A stretch of 64,000 nucleotides of DNA from Meghimatium bilineatum (taxonomy: Eukaryota > Mollusca > Gastropoda > Stylommatophora > Philomycidae): NCBI GenBank assembly GCA_034231615.1, contig CM067315.1, positions 28,560,133 to 28,624,132 on the forward strand, given 5' to 3'. Position numbers and translations under genes: made by a program. Shown piece by piece: positions 31,594 to 41,324 of the stretch (position 1 is its first letter; every line of letters begins with the position of its first letter). The notes beneath the pieces were generated by a model. It made no database searches. It saw nothing but the letters and a program-made list of their open reading frames with translations, and had not been told where the DNA came from.

Positions 31594-31874
31594 TGGATTG
31601 CTGACGTTTTGAACTCCTTAAGAGATATAACACGCGAGAGTGAGACTAATGTGGATGATGATTCCTTTTCAATGGCTAGGATTAAAGATCAGGGATTGGA
31701 ATGTGGTGTTGCTAGAGGTGAACATTTTGGAGGGCGCAGAAGAATGATGGTCAACCAGCATAGGACCGGTACTGTCAGCAGAAGTGTGATGGCGGATACA
31801 CTCAAGGAGAGATCGGAGCAACTATGGATGTGTCCAGTTTGCAGTGATGATGATCCGACGACTGACTAACTAAC
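31594..31874 (+). mobile_element. Nested LINE 3' end, 12-bp target duplication, CTAA tail
   Basis: Flanked by TAACCAACAGAA (31582-31593 and 31875-31886) and inserted into the RNase H domain of the LINE above. It carries an uninterrupted frame of 87 codons, NSLRDITRESETNVDDDSFS through MADTLKERSEQLWMCPVCSD, ending in DDPTTD, stop and a (CTAA)n tail. Because the frame is open to the 5' junction and the duplication is exact, this is a young, 5'-truncated copy. The same C-terminus and tail are at 1-100. Confidence 0.88.
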
Positions 31875-32404
31875 TAACCAACAGAAATAAACTTGAAAAA
31901 TCAATAGCTAAAAGTGTCCTATCTACAAATTTCAAGACAGAGTGTGAAGCAAGTAAGGAATCAACTCTGTTACCTCTGGGATCATCACATAAGTAGGAAG
32001 AAAGGACAGTCAGTGATCCTGACGATGCCAAACCTGCTTTGCTGGCACCCAATAATCAAAACACATTCCACATAAATGACTTAAAATCACAACTATCTCA
32101 ACTAGACAACAAAGCAAAATAATTGCTTCTCCAATGGATTCCAGGTCACTCACACATCAGGGGAAATAAGATAGCAAGATGAGCTAGCAAAAAACTGAAA
32201 GTAACTGCCAACAACGGATAAAAGATTCAGTATCATTTCCAGAAATGAAGTCCACCATCAAAAGCTCTTTTAACATACAATAGATTCTCAAAAAACCCGC
32301 GCAGAATCAAAGTATCACCCAGGCAGCCGAAAAAGATGTTGCTATCTACAAACTTGGAAGAAAGAAAGAATCAATTATTTTTAGATTGAGAACCCCACCA
32401 AAGA

Positions 32405-32625
32405 CGAATGTGTCAGGCCATTGACACAAATTAAATGGCACCACGATGCATTTCAATTCTCGGGACTATATCCTGCTGTAAATCTATGAAAATTGACCAT
32501 CTTAAACAGTTCTGGTCTGGCGGACAAGCACTGTGGCACTATCTGAGGGCTGGTGTCCACAGTACAGATCATTGGTGAAATCAATATCAGTGTCTGACTT
32601 CGACCGGAGAATGCGGAAGAAGATT
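32405..32625 (+). mobile_element. SINE-C-like fragment
   Basis: AATGTGTCAGGCC, TTTCAATTCTCGGGACTATA, TCCTGCTG, and far downstream GAATGCGGAAGAAGAT. The blocks fit the 3' half of SINE-C with an insert of about 90 bp. Confidence 0.5.
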
Positions 32626-32639
32626 TAACATTTTTAAAG

Positions 32640-32840
32640 AAAAAAGTAACGTAATAGCATGTGATGAGAAGGGAGCACAACATAACCATTTTAGTGGCTA
32701 CTGGTATGATTCAAAGGAGAACAGGAAGACAGAGAAGATGCTGGATGGGTTATCATGGCATAGAAGAAAATCAACTGAAAATTATATGCTTGTAATGCTC
32801 TTTCCCAGACTTCTACAGGATCTCTCATATAAATAAGAAT
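32640..32840 (+). mobile_element. LINE C-terminal fragment, GRQREKMLDG type
   Basis: Translation, in shifting frames, reads MIQRRTGRQREKMLDGLSWH, then RRKSTENYML. The (R/K)GRQREKMLDGL-x-x-W block is a common near-terminal motif of invertebrate LINEs (L2/RTE-like C-terminus). About 60 codons remain. Confidence 0.7.
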
Positions 32841-32883
32841 AAATCAAAAGGCAGCAAGAGATATTATGGTAAAACTACGGATT

Positions 32884-33196
32884 AAGTCTTCACTGCGCTA
32901 TGCGCTATAAAGAGAATGTTTACATTTTTAACTACGGAACATCATGGATTTCCTCGGACTGCGCATGTCTAGTTACTACAGAATAAATATTAATTTTTAT
33001 AAGTAATTTATTTTTTAATTTATAACTGACTCTAACAATAATTCCTAACCCTAATCTAAATACTAATTCCAAATTAATATGCCTTTTCAATTAATATACC
33101 TTAATTTTAAATACAATGTTTACTAATCACACTGCAAAGGTTAGGTAATACCTCAAAACTAAGAACAAACATCACAGTGAAGAATTAAACCGTAGT
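32884..33196. mobile_element. Small TIR element, 22-bp inverted ends
   Basis: Left ACTACGGATTAAGTCTTCAC (then TG) and inverted right ACTACGGTTTAATTCTTCAC (then TG) match at 20 of 22 positions. They enclose about 270 bp of very AT-rich DNA. No clear target duplication was found, so the superfamily is unassigned. Confidence 0.65.
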
Positions 33197-33199
33197 CGT

Positions 33200-34820
33200 G
33201 CCGAATTTGAACCAGCATGCAGGATTAGTTAAATGAAAGTGAATTGGTTGAATACATAAATGTGTTGACGCAAGGTGTGAGGCAAATCGGTGCTAGCTGA
33301 ATGGACCTGGTTCAAATCCTATTTGCAGCCTTCAGATTTTTGCTATAAAACCTTAAAGCTGCTTTGTATTATTTAAATTTTTTAAAATTAAGACAGTGTT
33401 CTCAATAGCATGGCCACAGATATTTTTTTTTTTAAAGTCATTCGTGCACATTGTTTGTCAGATCATATGTTATATGATAAATTTGATGACCATTTTGCTT
33501 GATGTTAATCTAATAATCAATAAGGGGAGAGGAGGGTTTGTGTCAAAGATTTTTGCTAAGTAGTAATGTCATTGAGATTTGAAAGGGGGGGGGGGTGTGA
33601 ACCCTCCTTAATCTACAAGCCTGCTCAATAATATGGCTAGAAAACAAACCCTTTTCATGATAACTTTGTGTACTGTAAACAGTGTCACTTATATTGGCTG
33701 ATCCTATTTTGACCTGGTAACACAAATGAAAAGTATATGCAAAACGATACATGGCCAATTGCATCAGCCAAAATGATTTACACTGAGCAGAGTGTGAGAT
33801 CAGCTTATATGATTATTCTCCTTGCCTCTGTCTTTCTTAGTATCTTGGCTATTTTTGGTAACCTAACAAGCAACCCTTTCTATGTCGCCTGTCCTTTTGT
33901 ATAATCTAGATGACCATGGATCAACACGCATAATTAATCTGGAGAGACATTATTACTGATGGGAATTCCGGCAGCTACTGGAACCGCCCCTTTATCACAA
34001 TGACCATAATTAATCATTTCTGGTATTTTTAGATGTTCATGTTCTGACTGACTTCAGCAAACGGCAGAACACGACAAAAATTACTTAGAGCCTAATATAG
34101 CAATACCACAGTACCACTATCTTATATTGATTTTATTGTTGATACTTGTTTCATCATTCACGAAATATTGTAAAACAAGTAGTTATATAATTATATAAAG
34201 TTAATATAGGCCTAGGCTATATATAGGCCCCTAATATATATACAATTTATTAACAACTTCCTAATTTTTGCTCCAGTTTATGGAGACAATAATGTCCTAT
34301 CTTCGTAATGTTACTGTGTAAATGTCTGATAAAATAGTATGGCCTACTATGGTTGATGTAAATTAATGTAATGTTTCAAGTGACCACGAGGACATAGTGA
34401 AAGTTGAACCAGAAGCGAGGTCAAGTAATACCTACAATCAGAGCAGAAGTCGAATTAAGCCGGAAACTTATTCCGTGCTGTTGTTAGTAAGTACACACAA
34501 AAAATGGAAATTTCTAATTCAATGGTTGTATTCTTACCTTGAGTGAATATGACAGATTGCGAAAGAACTTTCTCACAGTACGATCCGACCGGCGACTCGT
34601 GCGTGCGAGGTTGGGTTGAAATATTAATAGACACAATTCTCGTGTCACGTGATCACCATCATATTTTTAAGCAAAAAAGAAATATACAAGGGACATAACT
34701 TTTAGAAAATATATGGGAAATTCGAACCGATTTGTGTCCCATGTTTAGGATTTGAGAGAAGGTTGATAAAATAATGTATATGTTGTTTTATTTCCGCGTT
34801 TTATTGTTTTGTGAACAGTC
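33200..34820. other. Mostly unassigned
   Basis: A B-box-like GGTTCAAATCC at about 33310-33320 hints at a decayed SINE head. A G run lies at 33583-33596. No coding signature or repeat array was found. Confidence 0.4.
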
Positions 34821-34821
34821 G

Positions 34822-35095
34822 CCCGCGTGTTGTCGGAGCAGAAAAGAAGAGCAAAAAGAATAGCGACAGCGTTAACTGCCATGTGTGTCGTAAGTGACGA
34901 CTGCCGATGTTATTGGGGTGGAGTTACATGTAGAGGATCAAAGTGACACAGAAGCAATGCTGAAGTCGAATGTGTCCAACCAAAATGCGCAGAAATCGCA
35001 GTCATGATGTGAACTATGACAAAGCGAATTCGGTTCCTAGGACTACATCCTGATAATCTGCAGGACTTTGAGAACGAAGTAGAAGAAGAAGAAAA
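34822..35095 (+). mobile_element. SINE-C copy, diverged, (GAA)n tail
   Basis: CAGAAAAGAAGAGCAAAAAG, CCATGTGTGTCGTAAGTGAC, GACTGCCGATG, GCTGAAGTCGAATGTGTCC, ACTACATCCTGATAATCTGC, AGGACTTTGAGAACG, tail GTAGAAGAAGAAG. It spans the full length of the family. Confidence 0.75.
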
Positions 35096-35169
35096 AGTTT
35101 TGTGAACAGAAAGACTTTCTTTACAAACAACACAATTTTAAACAATAGTCTTGAATACTTCATAATCCA

Positions 35170-35490
35170 TAGCATCGATAATAGAAAACGAACAGAAACT
35201 AACTGCCGTAACATCGATAATAGAAAACTAACAGAAACTAACTGCCGTAACATCGATAATAGAAAACTAACAGAAACTAACTGCCGTAACCTCGATAATA
35301 GAAAACTAACAGAAACTAACTGTCGTAACATCGATAATAGAAAACTAACAGAAACTAACTGCCGTAACATCGATAATAGAAAACTAACAGAAACTAACTG
35401 CCGTAACATCGATAATAGAACATTAACAGAAACTAACTGCCGTAACCTCGATAATAGAAAACTAACAGAAACTAATTGCAGAAAAATACA
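35170..35490. repeat. 39-bp minisatellite, about eight units
   Basis: Unit CGATAATAGAAAACTAACAG, then AAACTAACTGCCGTAACAT, at exact 39-bp steps. As 39 is 13 codons, frames of 138 (plus) and 169 (minus) codons stay open. Both are periodic and I reject them as genes. Confidence 0.96.
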
Positions 35491-35520
35491 TTCGACGGGT
35501 AAAAAAATAAAAACATGATG

Positions 35521-35800
35521 CATTTAATTTTGCTAATCACTAGAAACGTGCAGGAAAACAAATCGACCAAAATGGTTAATTTTATTTTATCAAGAACACA
35601 ATACACGACGAGTAGAGAACGGGATTGCCCTTGATCACATAGCAGAAATAATTGGAATACATGCCGGAAGAGTATGAAATTAGAAATGTAAACACTAGAA
35701 AGCTAGAGACGAAATAAATCAAACAGAAAATTCACAGACCACAGCAGGAATTGTACACATAGAAATTGGGAATGTTAAGACCAAAAGACTGTTTTAGCCC
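35521..35800 (+). mobile_element. Foldback-family repeat, copy 3
   Basis: TTGCTAATCACTAGAAACG, a decayed core ATCGACCAAAATGGTTAATT, TATCAAGAACACAATAC, CCGGAAGAGTATGAAA, ACACTAGAAAGCTAGAGACG. It aligns over some 250 bp with copy 1 at 5600-5860, in the same orientation. It is followed by a G run (35808-35818). Confidence 0.65.
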
Positions 35801-35945
35801 TTTCTTGGGGGGGGGGGGATTTTAGGCTATTTTCAATGTTCATCATCATCATCAAGTGTTGTCTCCGCAACAAAGGTTGGCAGCAACAGACCTCCAACAT
35901 CCACTGTCTCTTGTTTTGGTGGTGCACTCTGCTAGACTGTAACAT

Positions 35946-36325
35946 CCCACGTGTAAAACAGGTAATGAAGTCCTACTGAATGATGACTAAAACACTACAC
36001 ACTATCACTAACGGTCACTATCACACTATCATCTATCTTAGTACCACATTTCACTCGGATACGCATTCATTTTTACTTGTGGTTTTTTTATGTTTGTATG
36101 TTATGTCCGTATCTTGAAAAAGGCCTATTGGTCCGAAACGTCGACTTTGTCCTGTGTATTGTCATCTGTAGATTATATTCTGTGTTTTGTTTTGTTATAT
36201 GTACCATATTTACATCCGTTAGTGATAGTGTGTAGTGTTTTAGTCATCATTCAGTAGGACTTCATTACCTGTTTTACACGTGAGTATTATTTTCCATTAT
36301 GTTCTACTAGCAGTACCACCTTCTA
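35946..36325 (-). mobile_element. Foldback element, copy 4, 13-bp target duplication
   Basis: Inserted in the RTE 3' region and flanked by TAGACTGTAACAT (35933-35945 and 36326-36338). Arms of about 65 bp are inverted repeats: GTGTAAAACAGGTAATGAAG at 35951 is mirrored at the end of 36216-36281. Read on the minus strand: a leader of about 44 bp (TACTGCTAGTAGAACATAAT, GG), arm, interior with the core GACGTTTCGGACCAATAGGC and CTTTTTCAAGA (36149-36112), then arm. It matches the insert at 46967-47350 in length, order and core. Non-coding. Confidence 0.85.
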
Positions 36326-38161
36326 TAGACTGTAACATGTCCATCTTGTGATATTACTCTCCCATTTGTATCTCTGTCTACCTCTTGCTTGCTTTCCTTC
36401 GACTTTACCCTCAAGTAAGGTCTTCAACAAGGTCTTTTAATGTGTCCAAAATATTTTATTTGCCTAATATTTATTTATCTTAATAATTTCTTCTTCATAT
36501 TAAGTGTTTTTAGAACCTAATTTTTTTTGTTTTCTTCTCTTTCCATGAATGTTCTCACTATTCTTCTATATATCCACATCTCAAAGGCATCAATTATGTC
36601 TTCTAATTGTTTGTTTAGTGTCCATGTTTCTTAGGCATACATTAATATAGAATAGATGTAGCATTTTATAATTCTCATTTTTAACTTGTTTGTAATTTGT
36701 TTAGATGTTACTATTTTCCTCATGTCATTGAAGGTACTTTTAGCCATTCCTGTTCTCCTTTTTAACTTCTGTTTCACATCTGCCGACATTTGTGATTATG
36801 TATCCAAAATATTGATGTTTTACTTGCTGTAGTTTTCTCCATATATATTTATGTTTAGCTCTTGTTCTTCTGTGACTTTGCTGATTATCATGGTTTTTTT
36901 GGGTGGATATTTATATCCAGTCCATATTCTTTACTTGATTTATCGACTTGATATATTAGTCTTTGTAGTTCATGTTCACTTTCTGCTAAAAGAACAATGT
37001 CATCTTCATATTTCAGGTTGTTTATTATTTTCCATTGATCTTGAGTCCTGGCATTTCTTCTTTATGTTTAAAGATATTCTCTATGTAGATATTAAATAGA
37101 ATTGGTGATAAAATACATCCTTGTCTTACCCCTCTTCTTATTTCCATGTAAGGTTAGTAGCTGTTTTCACACCTTATTGACGCAGTCTGTTCCCAGTATA
37201 TATTTCAAATCAGTCTGATGTCTTTTTTATCTATGCCTATTTCTTGAAGACAATTGATTATTTTTTCAAGTTGGACTCTGTCAAATGCCTTGCTGTAGTC
37301 TATGATGCAAATATAGATACTGTTTTAAACTTCTATATGTTTATCTATCTCTAGTCTGATACTCAGTATAGCTTCTTTGGTTCCTTTGATTTTCCTAAAA
37401 CCGAATTGTTCTTAACCGACCTCCATGTCTATCTTGTTCTTAATTCTATCATGTATTATCTTGAGTAGTATTTTAATTATATGGCTCATTAGTCTTATTG
37501 TTCTATATTCTGTACAGTCCACAGCCGTGGGATTCTTAGGTAGTGGTATCCATGTTGATGATTTTATGTCTTTATGTGGCCAGTTTCATATATGTCATTG
37601 CAAAGTTCTGTGATACAATCCACACCAAATTCATTTAGAGTTTTTGTTATGTCTGCTGTTATGTTGCGGCCTTCCCACATTTTATTGATTTTAATGCGAT
37701 TTCTACTTCTGCTTTCAGTATTCATGGTACATCATTGTTGTAAATTGTATGAATTTTGTTCCGTTGGTCGTCAGACAATTCTGTCACATAATCTGTTCAT
37801 CTTGCAAGTACTTTTGTTTTATCAAATATAATTTTTTCCGTTTTTATCTTTAATGAAGCCACAGTTTCTATGGTCGCATAATCCATTAACAAGTAGCCTG
37901 GTAAGGTTGTAGGAGTGCTGCACTGAAGGAATAAACTCGTAGATCTCTGCAAAGTTGATTATCTTTAGAGATGCGGATGAGTGTATAATAATTGTGATTC
38001 TGTCCATTCTTTGATGCTGTCTCTATCTCTACGCCGTTTTCATGCTCTTCATACGATCCTTTCACCATCGATTCTTTCCTGCAGGATCACATTTTTGGGG
38101 AATCGTGTAGGAGGTTTACATGCGCTTGAAAAGTCTTCTTTTTCTTCCTCGTATAGTCTAT

Positions 38162-38343
38162 AAGAGAGGAGAAGCAGAAAGAAGAGCCAAGGGTAGACCT
38201 AGAGTATGCTGGATTGACAACATCAAAGAGACATTACACGAACACCAAATAACATTATCTGAAGCTGCCAGAAAAGCGAGAACAAGAACATTGAATCTCC
38301 CTCGACACCCGTAAAGGGTAAAAGAGGAAGAAAAGAAGAAGGA
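38162..38343 (+). mobile_element. Nested LINE 3' end, 11-bp target duplication
   Basis: Flanked by GTATAGTCTAT (38151-38161 and 38344-38354). The 182-bp insert has an open frame GEAERRAKGRPRVCWIDNIK, then ETLHEHQITLSEAARKARTR and TLNLPRHP, stop. KGRPR-x-x-W-(I/L)-DN-(I/V) is a LINE C-terminal block. It ends in an A/G-rich tail (AGGAAGAAAAGAAGAAGGA). It lies in opposite orientation to its host RTE copy and, being open throughout, is younger. Confidence 0.85.
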
Positions 38344-38889
38344 GTATAGTCTATGGTGACCATGTGAAGTTGATTATCTTGTATGTCCACATCCTTCTAT
38401 TCAATGTGCAGCCAATCATTTTCGATACAAATCTCCCCTCACCCCATGCCATTATATCCCACTGTCAGTATTTTCTCTCTTGGTATTCCACTATCCCTTT
38501 TACTATTCAACTTGCCTGCTGTGACGATGTACTTTATCTTTGCTCTTCTCGTGATGTATCCATAGAATGCGAACGTTCTTCTTTTTGGTGTGAATGAGCA
38601 TTTTGAAATAATATTATTTTTTAAAGATAACTAGCTTGTGTTTGTTTTCATCTGTCCATGTCATCTAAAAAAAATCAAATCTCTACTGCTATAAATTCTA
38701 CTATTCTGCTGATTGTCTATGATTAGCGTCCACATATTAGAATTGTTCTATATAACTTCTTAAAATACATTTCCACCTCAACTGACAAAGATAAATTACA
38801 TATGATTTTAATCATCGTGTAAAATGTTGCCTTTGCCTGAGTTCGTAAACTATGTGCTGTCGCGGACCTCCTTTAAATATTTTTTTAAT

Positions 38890-39130
38890 GTTTTCTGCAG
38901 ATCCTAGAAGTAGCTATTCATTTATCTTTTTTTTTATTTTTAAATTTGATATGTGAAGGCTTATACATTTTCTTCATGTCTTTGCTGACAATGAGAGGCC
39001 CCCTGGCTCTCCGAGATCGCTAAGAACCGATAGCTTGTGCAATTCTTCATTTGCCTTCTTTAATACATCTTCCATCTGATGTTATCAAAGTACCAAAATA
39101 TTTGAATATGTTATTTGCTTTAGACTAGTC
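38890..39130 (-). mobile_element. RTE-type LINE fragment after the catalytic box
   Basis: Minus-strand frame HLKIFKYFGTLITSDGRC, then IKEGK and RIAQAIGS. (Y/F)-(K/R)-Y-(L/F)-G-x-LIT-x-DG-(R/K)-C...RI-x-x-A is the thumb-side block of RTE-like reverse transcriptases. Short and broken. Confidence 0.7.
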
Positions 39131-39244
39131 CAAACTACTTTGATGGTGCATTCTTGGTGACATTTGTTCTCTGTGACATTTGTTCTTTGTTATAATTATT
39201 ACTTCAACTTTTCTACTATTTCCATTTCCTTTATTCTTTCTTTT

Positions 39245-39925
39245 TTGTGTTCGCTACTTGATGTCTACACCGTCATAGAAGTCTTATGAGTCTCGTAACT
39301 AACCATACATTGTCTGAAGCTCTTATTTAGTTCTATATATCCTTCCTTGGAGGGTTTGTGCCACTGGACCAGTGAATCTCTCTCAATTGTTGATACTGGG
39401 AATAGTTCTTCAAAATATGTTCAGTTGTCTGTTCATCAGTTCCGCAAGTTCACAGCATAGTCGCATCATTTGCATGTGTTTGTTCAGTCTGTTATGACCT
39501 GTCAGTTTGTCAGGAAAAGTATGGTTACATGCCCCTATCGATTTAGGTAGTGATAGGCATCTTCGATCATGCTATGTTCACTTCTGATGGTCTGTATAGA
39601 TCTCTTCCTTTCTTGATTTGAGACACCATTTTCTTCCTGAATACACCCCATTCCCTCTTTAGCTAGCTCATCGACCCTCTAATTTCCCAGAACAACACAG
39701 TATGAAGGTACCCAATAAAGCATTTTATACATGACTTTCCACATTCCTTTAATTCGGGTGGGATCCACTAGCCTGTTGAAATGAGTTGTATCACCGTTTT
39801 ATTTGGCCCATAGCCCTACACATTCGATTTCGGCGTTGGTTACTAAAATGTTCGGTGCATTTATCACTATCACTGAACGGCGGATGTCTTTAACCATATC
39901 GCTAGTATAGTAAGCTTGTCGTACG
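39245..39925 (-). mobile_element. RNase H LINE C-terminus, minus strand
   Basis: Minus-strand frames read VINAPNILVTNAEIE, YWVPSYCVVLGN, RVDELAKEGMGC (the RNase H end block GN-x-R-x-DELAKEG), DRSQTEQTHAND region, TCGTDEQTTEHILKNYSQYQ (a zinc-knuckle-like C-x2-C-x7-H-x4-C with drift) and TMYG near the end. This is a second subfamily of the RNase H LINE at 57140-60760. Broken in several places. Confidence 0.75.
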
Positions 39926-41320
39926 AGAGAACTGGTTCTCGTACTTGCACGCTAAGCTCAAAGATAATCACGGTCACACATGTTTGACTTTTTGTTGCGT
40001 TGCCGCTGTCTTGCGTCGCTATTGATATAGCCACATACGATTCTAGTATTAAATGTTGTGTTCTGACTTTCTGGTGAATTTAATCCCCCCCCCCTCCCCC
40101 AATTATCTACGGGATTTCACGTCAGTGACCCACTAGATCAAACCAACTGCCGGGGTGCACAGGGTACTGCACTGCCCTTGACGGACCTAGGATTAGCAGA
40201 TAATTAAGATCCCAAAAGTACCTCCTCGAGGTGCACCCTGGAAAAAGAAATACAGCTCCTCGTTCTGATTCTGGCTAAACCTTTCGGGATCGCGTCCGTG
40301 AATGTGGAGGCAGTGGATGGAAAGAGAATTGACTGCAAAAGAGACGGCTAATATCTCCGACACCACTGCACCAACACATTCCGTGGCACTGTGACGCTAG
40401 TCAGTCCGGCAGAAGCATTGGTGGAGCGGCCAATGCAGACATTACGAAGTGGTCAGATATTGTGAGAAATAATACGAGTTGCTGTATCATTCTCCATAAG
40501 GATAACATATTGAGTACACCGAAAAGGCAGCACAACGCGTGAGGGCGAGCCTATGTGCAAAAAGAATGAGAAAACGTTTCAAAGAAATCGGAACTAAAGT
40601 ATTGTCAGCTCGAGACAAGCTTCTAGTTACTGGTGCTCGTAACCAGTGCCTATCTCCACTGTCGAGTTATCCTATACCAATGCTCGCGGAGAGAAAATGT
40701 TCAGTACCCGATGGGCACAGGCACAACTTTCAAAGGAGACAAGACAAGCTCTGTTCACCTGGAGAACAAAAGGCTAGTCCTAGCGCTCCTAAATATGTGT
40801 ATAGACCCAGACGTGGACGAGTGGTTCACTACACCTCGGCTAAGATGGAAAACGACCCAACTCTTCTGTTGAGTTCTTCCTACACCGGAACCAGGCTCGC
40901 ATGTGAGAAAAGGTTCAGTACTCGATGAGCACGGGCACTGTTACTCGAGACAAGTTCACCGGCTGTGCAATACCTCGTGCAAGATAGAAATGAAGGACAC
41001 ACCGTCTCGGCGTAGAGTTAATACACATTCGCCGCCTGGCGACAGATGGAAAGGCTACCCCATCTAAGGTAAAACACATGAAATGTCAAGGTATGCCGAA
41101 ATCGACTGTGCTGGGCATACATGGCGCATAACGGTGGCACAACGATTTTTACACTCCCGGTGGAGATCGCACGAGTCTTTGTGTATATTTTAATGGAGCG
41201 AACGCAAGGACAAAAATAAAGGAGAAACCAACTGTCTTGTAACATAATTCCCACAGTAAATGAAAAGTATACTATATATAATTACACTTTTGTGAAACTA
41301 CCTTTTAAATAATATTTTTT
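39925..41320. other. Less AT-rich block with internal duplication, unexplained
   Basis: From about 40130 the composition becomes visibly less AT-rich than the flanks. Two segments about 210 bp apart are similar: GCTCGCGGAGAGAAAATGTT, CAGTACCCGATGGGCACAGG (40683-40722) versus GCTCGCATGTGAGAAAAGGT, TCAGTACTCGATGAGCACGG (40895-40935). One plus-strand frame (40539-40928) is rich in Arg, Lys and Ser, with no family I recognise. Possible sources: a LINE 5' region or ORF1, or an unknown host sequence. Confidence 0.4.
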
Positions 41321-41324
41321 CCCC

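Larger units (their letters stand above)
30960..32403 (+). mobile_element. RNase H LINE fragment, interrupted by an insertion
   Basis: Degraded frames read LYTDDSAEEAVRNGGRSMYI (31518-31577), the start of an RNase H (YTDGSA motif). After the 281-bp insert at 31594-31874 they resume with LLLQWIPGHSHIRGNKIAR (32124-32180, the GHS-x-I-x-GN-x-IA block), then DVAIYKLGRKKESIIFRLRT (32332-32391). That order is the end of a jockey/I-group ORF2. It is cut at about 32403 by SINE-C-like sequence. Multiple stops. Confidence 0.8.
35840..38620 (-). mobile_element. RTE LINE fossil with reverse transcriptase, two nested inserts
   Basis: Minus strand, from the 3' end: (GAT)n tail near 35840-35853, then the family 3' region. 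Next come ETWTLNKQLEDIIDAFEM (36589-36650), SKEYGLDIN and NLKYEDDIVLLAESEHELQR (catalytic box YEDD for YADD at about 37003-37014), GCILSPILFNIYIENIF (37070-37120), IDYSKAFDRVQLEKI (37258-37305), EQFGFRKIKGTKEAI (37375-37415), and NPTAVDCTEYRTI with LMSHIIKILLKIIHD (37450-37540). That is fingers-palm-thumb of an RTE reverse transcriptase in correct order. Upstream sequence to about 38620 is weaker linker/endonuclease-end material. Inserts: 35946-36325 and 38162-38343. Many stops and frame changes. Confidence 0.85.

Noticed and set aside
35014-35523. Long open frames on both strands (138 and 169 codons)
   Set aside because: They are created by a 39-bp tandem repeat whose length is a multiple of 3. 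The translation is a strict 13-residue period on both strands with no start context or domain.
40840-40880. U2-like snRNA start (TCGGCTAAGATGG)
   Set aside because: Only about ten bases resemble U2. No downstream branch-site or Sm-site sequence follows.
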